Of a DNA stretch of 64,000 nucleotides, positions 38,256 through 49,414 are shown in pieces. A program made the translations under genes and the position numbers. Position 1 is the stretch's first letter. Every line of letters starts with the position of its first letter. Origin of the DNA: Loripinus fragilis (taxonomy: Eukaryota; Mollusca; Bivalvia; Lucinida; Lucinidae); contig OZ026514.1 of the NCBI GenBank assembly GCA_964019695.1, forward strand, positions 99,920,845-99,984,844. The letters run 5' to 3'. A model generated the notes under the pieces. That model saw only the letters and a program-made list of their open reading frames with translations, made no database searches and had not been told where the DNA came from.

Positions 38256-41200
38256 TCAATAATCATACATGACTTCATGGTTCCAGTGTTGGTCTATATT
38301 TGATTTAAACTCATTCACATCCTTTGCCAGTACCGCTCCCTCTGGCAAAGAATTCCAGTCGTTTATAATTCTCTGTGAAAACTGCTGTAATCGTAATGTT
38401 GTTCTACAACGGGGCTTCTCCAACTTGAGACTATGACCACGGGTTGATGATGAGGTACACAATTTAAAAAATCTTTCGGAAGGAATGTCCTCTATGCCTT
38501 TGATAATTTTGAATGCCTGAATCATGTCACCACGTCTTCTTCTATGAGCCAAACTAGGTAATTTTAACTTTTTTAATCTTTCTGTATAGGTCATATCTTT
38601 CAATTCAGGAATAAGTTTTGTTGCACGTCTCTGTATTTTCTCCACACTTTCAATGTCTTTCCTTAAGAAGGGATACCATATTGTGTTCCCATATTCCACA
38701 TGTGGCCTAACAAGGGATTTGTATAGGAGAATAAAGGAGTCTTTCTCAATATAATCAAAAGTTCTAACTTTTAGTGATAATGTACTGTTAGCTTTATTAA
38801 CTTTTTCAGCAATGTGACTACTAAACTTTAAGTCCTGTTGAAAGGTTACCCCTAAATCCTTCTCTTCACTTGCAGTCTCTATATCTTCAAAATTCATGGT
38901 ATATTGATAACATTGATTGTTTTTACCATAATGAACAGTCTTAAACTTTTTCACATTAAATCTCAATTGCCATATTTGTGCCCATGTACACAATGCATCT
39001 AAGTCTTGCTGGATGATGTCACTGTTACTGTCTTGGTTATAAATTTTTGTATCATCTGCAAAAATCTTCACAATACTATTCACAACTTCAGGAAGGTCAT
39101 TTATATATAATATAAATAATATAGGCCCCAGGACACTGCCCTGGGGTACCCCACTTAAAACATCTTTCCATGAAGAAGATCCTCCCTTTACTGATACATA
39201 TTGTCTACGTCCTGTTAAAAAATCTTGTATCCATGATAAAACAGATCCCCGGATACCAAATGCTGATATTTTGTGTAATAAACGTTTATGTGCCACACTG
39301 TCAAAAGCCTTGGAAAAATCTAAATAAATAGTGTCCCAACTTTCATCATCCTCAATGTACTATGACCAATCTTCCATGACATCTATCAACTGTAATATAC
39401 AGGAACGACCAGAACGGAATCCAAATTGAGAAACAGATATATGTTTATTTCTGACTAAATGTTCAAGTATCTGAGCCCTGATAATTGTCTCTAAACACTT
39501 ACAAACGACTGATGTGAGGCTAACAGGGCGATAATTGCCTGGATCGGACTTCTGACCTTTTTTAAACAGTGGCGTTACTCGAGCATCCTTCCATATTTTT
39601 GGAATTGTTCCTGAACTAATAGATTCTTGAAAGATGATAGCCAGAGGCACTGAAAATACTTTTGACATGGTTTTAAGCAATAGTGGGTTTATTTCATCAG
39701 GTCCCATAGATTTACCCGGGTTCAAACCTTTTAAGACTTTCTCTACCAGTTCAGCATTAATAGCTATATTGTTCAATGGTTTATCAAATTCCTTATCATT
39801 CATGGTTGGCATTTCATCCTGGTTTTCACGGGTAAAAACACTAGCAAAAAAGTCATTCAATACTTCCGCTTTTTCTTGATCTGATTCAGTCACTGAAGAG
39901 TCGTCCCGTTTCAAATTAGTCACTGAGCTCTGAGATTTGACTTTGCTTCTAACATATTTCCAAAAATGCTTACTTTCATTTTTCACTTTTCCCGCAATTT
40001 TCCTCTCAAAGTTCCTCTTTGCTGCGCGCACTACTTCATTAGTCTGATTTCTCACTCTCTTGTATCTTTCAAAGTCACATTTTCTTTTAGTTGCATAATA
40101 TTGCGACCATGCATGCCTTTTTTCCTTAATACTATTAAGCGAGTCAGCTGTCATCCATTGAGGTTTGGGTTTACATCCTTTTTTGGGAATATATTTTGGT
40201 ACATATTTTTCAACACTTTCATGATAATATTGAGAGAAACAATTCCACATATTGTCAATATCCATACCTTCAAATTTATCCTCCCAATTTTCATTTTCCC
40301 AGTCTTCAGTAAACGATGCAAAGTCACAGCTATTGTATTTGATTTTTGCTTTCCCTGTATAATGTTCCTTAAAAGAGCATAGAAAGTCAAATTTTATAAC
40401 CACATGATCACTAACACCTAATGATGGTAAGATAGTAACATTTTCAATGTCATTTTCATCCTTCGTTAAAATCAAGTCTAATATGCTAGGGGTTTGATTT
40501 TCTCTGATTCGGGTAAAGTCTGATATATGTTGAAATAAGAAGTTATCACGTAAACATTCAATAAATTCAAATTCATAATGTGTGTCACTGTGTATGGTAG
40601 TATAATTTGACCAATTTATGTCCTTCATATTAAAGTCTCCCGCTATCAACAAATTTTGACTTAAACCAGCAGCCTCATTCAAAAGTCTATCTATAGTAAC
40701 ACAAGAATCAGCTGAAGTTGGACTTCTGTAGACAGCACCCAACAGTACTTTTTTACTATCCACTATCCACTCACACCACGAAGCATCACTATAAATGTCA
40801 TTTAAATGTGAATGCGGTGAAACGTTAAGGTCTGTTCTGGCATAAATTATGACACCTCTCCTTCCATCCTTACTTGAAAATGTGTTGTAACCATCTATTT
40901 GATACAAAACAGATGAACAGTCTACATCAGAAACAACCTTAGGCAAAACTTCTGTAACAAAGATAAAATCTGGGTTATCTAGAACTATTTGTAATTTCAG
41001 TTCATCCATTTTGTTTCTCAACTGATCTGCATTTGTGTATAAGCACTTCACTTTATCAATTGTTATTTCAGTAATGTTTGTACTTCCATTAGAGTTACTT
41101 TTTTCTTCACATGGGTTACTAATATTATTGTTATTTTCTTCCTGTAGAGATTCATGACTAGAAACACTTGGACTAGATTCACTACTAGAATTATGTCTAA

Positions 41201-41495
41201 AAACATGTGGACTAGATGTATCATTGGGACTAGATTTATTACAAGGGGTACTATTTGGTATTGGTATGTCTTTATTAACAAAGTCACAATTGTCATTAAC
41301 ATTACACGAGGTAGTTGTCTTGGAATTGTTTTTATAGAAAAAGTCATCAGAACATGTAACTTCAACAAAATTAACTGGAACAGTTTTAACACTAACAAAA
41401 TTAACGCTATTTACAAGGGTACTGGGAACTGATTCTAAGCCGTCAGGACTGGGCGGGAACGCAGCCCGTTCCCCGGCCCCTTGTCCTTTCCCTGG
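38256..41495 (-). pseudogene. LINE ORF2: endonuclease and reverse transcriptase, one premature stop
   Basis: About 1080 codons in one frame with a single TAG at 39362-39360. The N-terminal part is an APE-type endonuclease: CLYTNADQLRNKMDEL, TEV (catalytic Glu), YRSPTS, AGDFNM and SDH. The RT follows: NYRPVSLTSV, FGFRSGRSC, LDFSKAFDSVAHK, GVPQGSVLGPILF and FADDT (catalytic Asp pair), then a C-terminal EYGNTIWYP...RRATKLIPEL region. The frame has no ATG upstream of the endonuclease; GTG at 41051 is only a convenient frame marker. The TAG falls between DVMEDWS and YIEDDES, before the catalytic RT core, so this copy would not make a full protein unless the stop is read through. Confidence 0.88.
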
Positions 41496-42325
41496 TCAGA
41501 GATGTCCTTTCTGTCTATTATTTTGCCACGATAAATGACTAAATTCAAGTTCTCTTCATCTGATTTTCGCTTTCCAAGTTCTATACGCAGTAATCTGCTC
41601 CTTTCTCGTTCCTCCTTTGTTAAATCTGGAGTGACAAATATGTTACTCCACCCATGCGAACTATTTCCATCTCCATCTTTGGCTCTAAGCAATTTAGCAC
41701 CTCCTAATAACTGGTGTTTATTTGTCACCGAGTCCAGTATAACCTTAGTTAACCTTTGCTTACCATCTATGGGCCGTCCAAGTCTCACAAACGCTTTAGG
41801 CTCAATGTCATTGCATTTCATTACAGCTAAAATATCTCTTAATTTTCTACCATCTTCCTCCTTCTTATTTTCACAAAAGGATTCTGGAATATTATGGAAA
41901 ATAACATTGCATTTCCTATCCTCTCTATCGCGGTACGATTCGATCGCTTTTTCAACCTGTTTTTCTATTTTTTCGTCAATACTCCCCTCAAGGTCTTTAA
42001 TTTTTTGGTTACATTCATCATATCTCTTAGACTGATTATTTAACTGGGATACCATTTCAGTAAGTTTAGGCAACACTCTCAAACAGCCATCACAATTGAA
42101 TGGTAAATTCACACAAGACTGACTTCTCAACATATCGTACATCTTCACTGGCACGTGGCTAAAGTCCAGACAAAACCAATAATTGCAAACATTGCAGTTC
42201 AAAGACTTTTGATTTTTCTTAAAGGGTTGATCGCACTGACCGCAATTCTTGGAATTCACTTTTGCAGAAGTCTTGTCACATGTTGCGCCAAATGACGAAT
42301 TCTGATCTGGTGATTTGGTGGCCAT
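41435..42325 (-). CDS. LINE ORF1 protein
   Basis: 296 residues. A cysteine-histidine finger of PHD type lies at residues 28-81 (C28, C31, C44, C47, C52, H57, C78, C81). A predicted coiled coil follows (about 85-135, SQLNNQSKRYDECNQKIKDL onward), then an RRM-like nucleic acid-binding part around KCNVIFHNIPES and FVRLGRPIDGKQRLTKVIL. ORF1 proteins of this type bind the element RNA and help assemble the RNP. Ends with TAG at 41437-41435, inside the start of the ORF2 frame. The frame is intact. Confidence 0.85.
   Translation of the reverse strand: MATKSPDQNSSFGATCDKTSAKVNSKNCGQCDQPFKKNQKSLNCNVCNYWFCLDFSHVPVKMYDMLRSQSCVNLPFNCDGCLRVLPKLTEMVSQLNNQSKRYDECNQKIKDLEGSIDEKIEKQVEKAIESYRDREDRKCNVIFHNIPESFCENKKEEDGRKLRDILAVMKCNDIEPKAFVRLGRPIDGKQRLTKVILDSVTNKHQLLGGAKLLRAKDGDGNSSHGWSNIFVTPDLTKEERERSRLLRIELGKRKSDEENLNLVIYRGKIIDRKDISDQGKDKGPGNGLRSRPVLTA
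41455..41498 (-). promoter_or_regulatory. Putative -1 frameshift signal, ORF1 to ORF2
   Basis: On the minus strand the heptamer GGGAAAG lies at 41492-41486, read G GGA AAG in ORF1 frame. After a 12-nt spacer a hairpin can form from GGGAACG (41473-41467) and CGTTCCC (41461-41455) with a 5-nt loop. A -1 slip enters the ORF2 frame, which opens just upstream (TGA at 41498-41496) and overlaps ORF1 up to its TAG at 41437. Confidence 0.55.
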
Positions 42326-42480
42326 TTTATGAACTATTTCCTCTTCAAATTATCGAGCAAACCTGTACAACACTAGTGAATGATACTGATTTAAGAGATG
42401 CCCAGAAGTGACAGATAATTTAGCGGATTTCTTTTTATTTTTCCCTCAGTATATTTTTTTCGCCCATCATGGTTGACCGG

Positions 42481-43362
42481 AACGCTCTCAGTTTTGTGTC
42501 AACCACAATAAAAATCTAATTGTCTATAAGCCCAGATGATTTCAATAACATTGGACTGGTCTATTAGTTGGCAAAACACAATTCCCAACCAGAATCATTA
42601 AAGATTTTGACATTTACTCATTACTTTTCAATAAGCGTCTGTTCTACGAAGATCAAAATTATTTTTACACCAAGTTTTTTTTTAAATAAAACAATGTTAC
42701 GTCTTCGTTCATGGTCAGAAAAAACAAATATCTATGTGTACGAATTGTGTGAACAAGAGAATTTACCAGTTTAGAACAATAAAAGCCTATTTTTTGTAAA
42801 AAAATATGTTTTCATTAAATCAGTCTCGTAGGGCGCTTTACAGGCCGATTAATGGACCGCAATTAGAATACACAGTGGATCGAAATGGACCGAATGCAAA
42901 AAGAGTTGGGAACAAGACAGTCCACCGACAAACTAATTCACAACCTCGGATTTTGGAGACTGTTCGCCGACATAAATCGAGACAGTTCATCCCACAGCAG
43001 TTCATCGACACTTTTGAAGACATAGATATGTAAGCCCTTCTCACACACCGGTAGTTAACGTTGCTGTTCGATCTAAGACATTGATTCTGTTGTTGTTGAT
43101 TCATTGGATATTGTTGTTCTCATTGTTTGAGGAGGGGAGGGGGGTCCTAGCTTTGTTATACAGTCCTTAATATTCCTTTTCTAATTTTGCAACCATGTTG
43201 CTGAGAAATAGAGAGCCGCTCGCTTTACTTTAATTGCACGTATTCTTGCTGTCGTGTGGCTGTTGAGTCTCTTCCTACCGTTGTCGTAGGTTGGTCTGCG
43301 GTCTGTGATTGTTTCCAAATCCTGGTCATACTCACATGCTTTTTAATGAATTCAGGAAAAAA
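42481..43362. other. Interval with a candidate exon and a diverged repeat
   Basis: 42824-43029 is described separately. 43066-43345 is a diverged relative of the 460-bp repeat at 22.9 and 53.6 kb (TGTTGAGTCTCTTCCTACCG, GGTCTGCGGTCTGTGATTG, TCCTGGTCATACTCA). Nothing else was supported. Confidence 0.4.
42824..43029 (+). CDS. Candidate internal exon, unidentified protein
   Basis: Open between an acceptor-like TTTTCATTAAATCAG and a donor-like GATAT|gtaagccc. The 68 codons start SRRALYRPINGPQLEYTVDR and end FIPQQFIDTFEDID. The composition looks protein-like and the plus-strand frame is open from 42806 to 43033. It does not join the 36986 exon in phase. No homologue recognised, so it may be spurious. 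Confidence 0.3.
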
Positions 43363-43759
43363 GTATCATATCCCACTTCATATGGAATACATGAGGCGTA
43401 TTCTATTGTTAAGTCATCCGGGTGTTTAAGCCTTTATGTAACCTCACGCTGAAGAGCTCCGTTGAAATACTCGGTGAAAATAATGCCTGACGCTTATTAA
43501 AAAGGGTTCAAAAATCCCGAAATTTTAATCAATAATATGTCCGTAAATATGTCCGATTATTTTATAATCACTTTCTATATCAAATAAAAATCATATTTCT
43601 CATCGATACTGAAACTTTCAGCGCAAAATTTTGAGTAGTTTTAAAGATATTGCAAGTTATAAATTCACCAAAATTGGTTGGGATAACGGAGAATTACCTG
43701 TGTTTTCACCGAGTGCGTAAAGCGCCTCGATGATCCAGAGCGGGATATGACGTATCACT
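43363..43759. repeat. Possible 400-bp inverted-repeat element
   Basis: GTATCATATCCC near 43365 and GGGATATGACGTATCAC near 43742 are roughly inverted, and CTCGGTGAAAA (43470-43480) is exactly inverted at 43703-43713. Likely a decayed MITE. Confidence 0.4.
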
Positions 43760-44428
43760 GTTTAAGAGAATTGCATAAAAAATATTGACTCAATTTTAAA
43801 TTGACACCTGGAACCAGTCTCCCATCATATATACCCTTGAAGCAGCAGGGGAGACATGGGGTAGTACGGCCTCGGGACATGCTCGGCATATGGCTATATT
43901 TAGCATGCAGATTAAGATATGGATCTGGAAAACATCACTTGTGACAATTTTCTTTACATGAGTATAGAATGGCTGCATTTTTGAAGGGTGCATTGATTCT
44001 GTAACCGAAAACTCGTTTTCTTGAATGACGAACAATTTTTCAATAGTAACAACATTTTTATTGTTCTAAAGATGTGTTATAATTTTGATTTAAATTCTAC
44101 ATAATTATTACAAAAGGATTGTGTACCTTGATAAAACACATTTTTAAATTCATCGGCTGCATCCTAAAAGAAGCTGTCGCGTGCTATTTGGAAAAAGTCT
44201 GTCAGGGGCTAGTTCGGCTACATACGTTGGGACAGGTTCGGCCCACAGCCAAAGTTGCCCCACACATAAACAAAATATGTGCCAGTGTATTTTGTGCGTT
44301 GTACCCACTTTGTAAAGAGTGTTCATATTTAGAGCAATCAAGAAACATTTCTTTGAATGAGGAATTGTTCATCATTCTGCATTTACTGCATGTTTTCAAC
44401 ACGTTAAAATGCATTTAGATTCTAATAC

Positions 44429-45413
44429 TATACTGAACAAAAGTGAAAACGCTACACTACAATTATCTATATTTTGTGAGAAACTATTGGACAAAAAGTA
44501 TTTACTAAAGCTTAATAATGTTCCCAGACATCCAGCAAACGATTCGTCGAAACTCCACCAATTTGTCTCGTTTGATGTCTGAGTTATGCTCCTTTAAGTG
44601 TTTAAAGCTTTATTCACTGAATTTCGCATGCGCAAATTAAAATTGTTATGCTTATCAAAATTGGTCAGAATTTTGGTGCATAAAAAAAACAAGAATACTG
44701 ATTAATCACTTGAAACAAGCTCAGAAATCAATTTCGAATTTATAAAATTTGTAAAAAATTGAAAATTGTCTCCCTTTAACAAAAACAAATAGGGAATATT
44801 AAATGTTTGGTTATCTTCGATTTATCACAATTTACGATGATTTTCTTTACCAAATCAGGGAGACCTCTCAGCACACTGTTTCTACCATTTCTCCACTAGT
44901 AATGTCCTCATACTAAGATGCAACAGCATATTGGGTTTTTATGGAGATTTCAGTGTTAAAATTTAAAACTTGGCAATTTGATGGAAAAAGTAAGTAAGGG
45001 TGCAAAGATCAGGAATCGATACAATCAAGTACCACACCTGACCCAGGAAACCCCGCTTTTTAAGATTGATATTCTAAACGATCAAAACACACTTGAGATA
45101 AGCCCTTCACATTTCTGGTTGTCACGTGTCTAGACTACCATTTCGTGCAGTCGGATCTCGTAGGTAGTGGATTTCTGAAGGCATAAACTGTGTGAGATTT
45201 CTGTTCAAATTTGCAACCTGAAAAATTGGACTCCTGTCGCATTTAAATGGCTTCATGTGTTTACTCGTGACAACATCCCTAAAACTTTTACTGTTATGCA
45301 TTACCCAGTATTTGAACATTAAGATACACTTTCATTTGCATTCTTTGTTTGCATAATTTTGTATATGGATGGCAAACAATTCAGGTGTAGCGTTTTCACT
45401 TTTGTTCAGTATA
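44429..45413. mobile_element. TA-flanked element with perfect 29-bp inverted ends
   Basis: 985 bp. TATACTGAACAAAAGTGAAA and the next nine bases (44429-44457) are exactly inverted at 45385-45413. The outer TA fits a Tc1/mariner target, and TACTGAACAAAAGTG resembles Tc1-type ends. It has no transposase frame but contains a truncated family c repeat (44993-45046). The minus-strand frame 45319-45122 inside it matches nothing I know. Confidence 0.88.
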
Positions 45414-45514
45414 TTTTTATACTCATTACTGGTTAAATTGTATTCCGAAGTACCACCTCGTATCGTTCATATATATGTTTGGTTAATGCCTTGCAATTTT
45501 CTCGGTCCTTACAG

Positions 45515-45712
45515 AAGTTTGACGGTATAATAATAGGCCAGGACAAATCTTGTGGCCAAACTTGCACCCAGGGGGTGGTCAAACTCGGCCATCATGACCT
45601 GATCTCCTTGACTGAAGTTCACCCTTTATCGTACATAGACATAGAAGGGGTTTACCGGGACTGGTACCGCCCTATTGTGCCTTACTTGAATATAAAGGTT
45701 TCGCAGAGCTAG
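45515..45712 (+). CDS. Candidate exon, unidentified protein
   Basis: Open after a good acceptor (TTTTCTCGGTCCTTACAG). The 61 codons include KLGHHDLISLTEVHPLSYID and YRDWYRPIVPYLNIK, then a possible donor at 45698 or a stop four codons later at 45710-45712. The residues look like a real folded protein, but I do not recognise the family. Confidence 0.35.
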   Translation, partial: KFDGIIIGQDKSCGQTCTQGVVKLGHHDLISLTEVHPLSYIDIEGVYRDWYRPIVPYLNIKVSQS

Positions 45713-45713
45713 T

Positions 45714-48040
45714 TGTAATAGTCATACAAAAATTGTACTTTTTCTAAAATGGGGCCGTACTAGCCCCGGTCTCCCCCTAGACGGCGGACCAAATCTACAC
45801 AAGATATAAAACCAAAGGATGTAAAATGACAAAACAATGACAACGATGTTGAGTCAACATAGTCACAAGGAAAGATCATGACCACAATCTGACATTTACA
45901 AAGAGGTAATGGTCATTCATTTTCATGCGCAGATCTAGAGGGGGGATGGGAGGTACGCACAATCACCCCGGAAAATCAAACCATCATAGGTCCGCAAGCA
46001 AAACGCCATTTCAATGGCGTTTTGCTGGCATACCGCTGATGGCCCGCTTAAAATATTTGTACGGTCTCACTCTTCGCTCAGTAAAATATGATGGCTAAAG
46101 CAACCCCAACCCTGACAAAGCTTTCTGGATCCGCGCATGATCTTTTCCACTATTTCAAAACCGACTTGTGTAGCATGCCAAAATAAGCAGAAGGTATTGA
46201 ATGGTTTGTGTGACTGTACGGGAAGATGATTTCCACGTGGATTATCTTCCCGTATATATCGACGCGAAACCATACAATTTTTTTTGCTTATTGCACCAGC
46301 ATGCATTTACACTCTGTGCATTGCGAAATTTGGCGTTAAACCATGATTGGAATATCAATTAAAGGTGCAATGACTTTGGACAGGATATGATATGAAAGCT
46401 ACAATAGCTTATATCCAGTGGGGTCCTATTGCTTAAACTCAAGAGTACGACAGGATAAATGGCAATTGAAAACTCAAAATATAAACTGCACCCCACCAAA
46501 AAAAAGCAAAACAAAAAACACAGACACAAAAACACACACAAAAAACAACAAAACAAAAAAACTAAATACATCGGCCACGGAAGTGCCCACAGTAAACAAT
46601 TTGTGAAATACAAAAATACAAAAGTTTCAGTCTTACTTATTTACAACTGATGAGTTATAAGGTACAATTTTGCAGCACCTTTAAACCATTTTGTCACTGC
46701 TTCTTTCTGACCTCTGCAGGTGGGGATAAAAATCTTTCGTAGCACTATAGTAGAAGGTTGTTATCATTACAAAACGAATTTCATGCCCCCTATATTGTAA
46801 ATTGATGATAACTGAAGCTTCAGAGATGTTTTCCAATGAATAAGAGGTACATGTGCCTATACAGCTTAATGGCCAAGACGCAACAGTTTAATCCTGAGGT
46901 AAACATCCAACATGCCAAGACTTTACAGCTTTAAAAATCCAATGAGGGATCGAGGTCCAAGATCTTTAATAAACCTAACAGTTTATTTTGGCACATTTGA
47001 AGTTTTTCTAAAGATATAATTGTTCAAGAATGAACATGCATAATTAAAATGACAGTGTATGAAATGCCAAACAAACTGACTTTCTAAGTTTTTCTCCCAA
47101 GAATGAACAACATTGCCTTTATAAAATGATGCAGCCTTGCATTGGCCGTTTGGACAATGTTATTCACATTTTTTTCTCCAAGTATAAGCAAGCAGCCTTA
47201 CTAAATCATTTGATGAATGTGTATAGCAAACATCCTCTTGCATGTGAAGCTTTTGCTCTTGTCTGATGTGCACGACAAAGATTTTATTTCTTATCATTCT
47301 TTTCCTTGAGGTGCGAGTTCTGGAGCAGTGGAAGTTAACGCTCGAGAGCCGGTCAGAGACAAGCTAGGACTCACTGCCAGTATCAGAGCAAGGTGGAAAA
47401 ACAAACATTTAAGCAAACACATGTAGAAGGGACGAGGCGGGTACTTGAATTTGTCATTATTTTCGATATAAACAGAAATCGCCAAATAAGAGTTGTAGCA
47501 AATAGTTTCGCACTAGTTGATTAACACAATGTTCAATAAATGGACACTCTTCCATAATATGTCATTCATAACTTATCCTAGTTACTGGATACTGCTTTCA
47601 TTTATTCTGTCCGTTGTTGTCATCGACTTAGAAAAAACAGAAATGCGCGATTGTTTTCTGACGGATAGTGCTGCATATCACGCATTCGGGTTCTGATCTG
47701 TATTCCCAAGGTGCTTAATATTACAAAGAACGCTTGAATTTCTCATAACATCTCTGGCTTTTAGACTTTTGTTTCATTTTCCTCATTTTGTATTAATGTA
47801 TTTATTAACAATTGTTTAAACTGTTTATTTTTCATTTCATCTCCATAACTCAGGATGTATTTAAATGAAAATACTACGTTAGAACACGACATTTAAGATA
47901 TCTTTGACTCGATAAAAAGATTCCACATGGGACATTGTCCCATCATTTATGCATAAAGCGTTTAAACTGATACGGATCTCATCTCAACTTAACACTCAGG
48001 TGAGTAAAATGTAAAAATGCATAGCAGAGAAGTATTTTGT
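45714..48040. other. Interval with perfect palindromes and a signal-peptide-like frame
   Basis: 45997-46026 is a 14-bp palindrome (AGCAAAACGCCATT) with a 2-bp centre. 46217-46254 pairs TACGGGAAGAT with ATCTTCCCGTA. 46490-46565 is A/C-rich. On the minus strand at 47419-47372 an ATG starts MCLLKCLFFHLALILA, a signal-peptide-like stretch ending at GCA|gtgagtcc. No repeat ends or conserved gene were established. Confidence 0.35.
47372..47419 (-). CDS. Possible signal-peptide first exon
   Basis: MCLLKCLFFHLALILA followed directly by a donor-like GTGAGT. Without the splice, the frame runs only 26 more codons to a stop. No downstream exon was linked, so this is weak. Confidence 0.2.
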
Positions 48041-48250
48041 TTAACTCTCTGCCTACTAGTGTCGTCTGCTGATAACGTTTGCAAACAGTTTGGACCCAGA
48101 TCAGGTCCGACAGAAAGTCGGGCCTGATCTGGAACCAAACTGTTTGACACTCGGGTGGTATCCTGAAAGAATTTTTCGAAAAGGTTGTCTTTGAAAAAAA
48201 TCAGCAGACGACAAAAAATCAGCAAAAATATCCAGTAGGCAAAGAGTTAA
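48041..48250. mobile_element. Intact TTAA-ended hairpin MITE
   Basis: 210 bp. TTAACTCTCTGCCTACT left and AGTAGGCAAAGAGTTAA right agree at 16 of 17 positions. The centre is a hairpin around CAGGTCCGACAGAAAGTCGG framed by GCAAACAGTTTGGACCCAGA and CCAAACTGTTTGACACT; the right part has TCAGCAGACGACAAAAAATC. It is the best reference copy for the decayed copies at 14.6, 17.8, 18.1, 19.2, 20.5, 27.3, 27.8 and 36.0 kb. Confidence 0.88.
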
Positions 48251-48970
<720 letters not shown>

Positions 48971-49118
48971 GCTTTTATGTAGTCATCTCTGCACACACAC
49001 CTGCTTATATGTAGTCATCTCTGCTTAGATATTTAGATGTACAGTGTTGCTGAATGGATGAGAAATGAACAGAAAAAATGTGAAGTAGTATGATGAACCT
49101 AAGAGAATGAGTAAAATA

Positions 49119-49121
<3 letters not shown>

Positions 49122-49192
<71 letters not shown>
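49122..49192. repeat. (AG)35 microsatellite
   Basis: 71 bp of uninterrupted AG. The serine-leucine-like minus-strand frames over it are artefacts of the repeat. Confidence 0.97.
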
Positions 49193-49196
<4 letters not shown>

Positions 49197-49414
49197 GTAT
49201 TGTGACACCAAAAGATAAAGTGATGTAGATAATGACTAGTCAACATATAAAATGCTAACATAAGCGTTTACAGACATCATTGTGATGTTACACACAACCG
49301 AAATATAACATGTTAGTTAATTATATGTAAGCCCCATTCAAAATATGAAGCATGTAGACGAAGTAGTCTGACTCCTGTCTTTTGCCATGCCATGTCTTAG
49401 GACTTAGTATACTA

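Larger units (their letters stand above)
38060..42480 (-). mobile_element. Nearly full-length LINE (CR1/L2-like), two ORFs
   Basis: Minus-strand non-LTR retrotransposon. Order: 5' UTR (limit uncertain, about 42330-42480), ORF1 42325-41435, ORF2 open from about 41495 to 38256 with one TAG, 3' UTR about 200 bp, and two tandem copies of an 11-bp motif (ATACCTTGAGA in plus orientation, 38060-38081) that may be the 3' terminus. Tandem short repeats at the 3' end and a PHD-like finger in ORF1 are usual in CR1/L2-type elements. No target-site duplication could be identified. Confidence 0.85.

Noticed and set aside
39634..40382. Plus-strand frames of 81 and 138 aa opposite the LINE
   Set aside because: They are antisense shadows of ORF2.
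41063..41398. 111-aa minus-strand frame between LINE ORF1 and the endonuclease
   Set aside because: The ORF2 frame is itself open through this stretch in another phase and encodes a Ser/Asn-rich linker; the other frame has no support.
41535..42035. 166-aa plus-strand frame
   Set aside because: It is antisense to the intact LINE ORF1.
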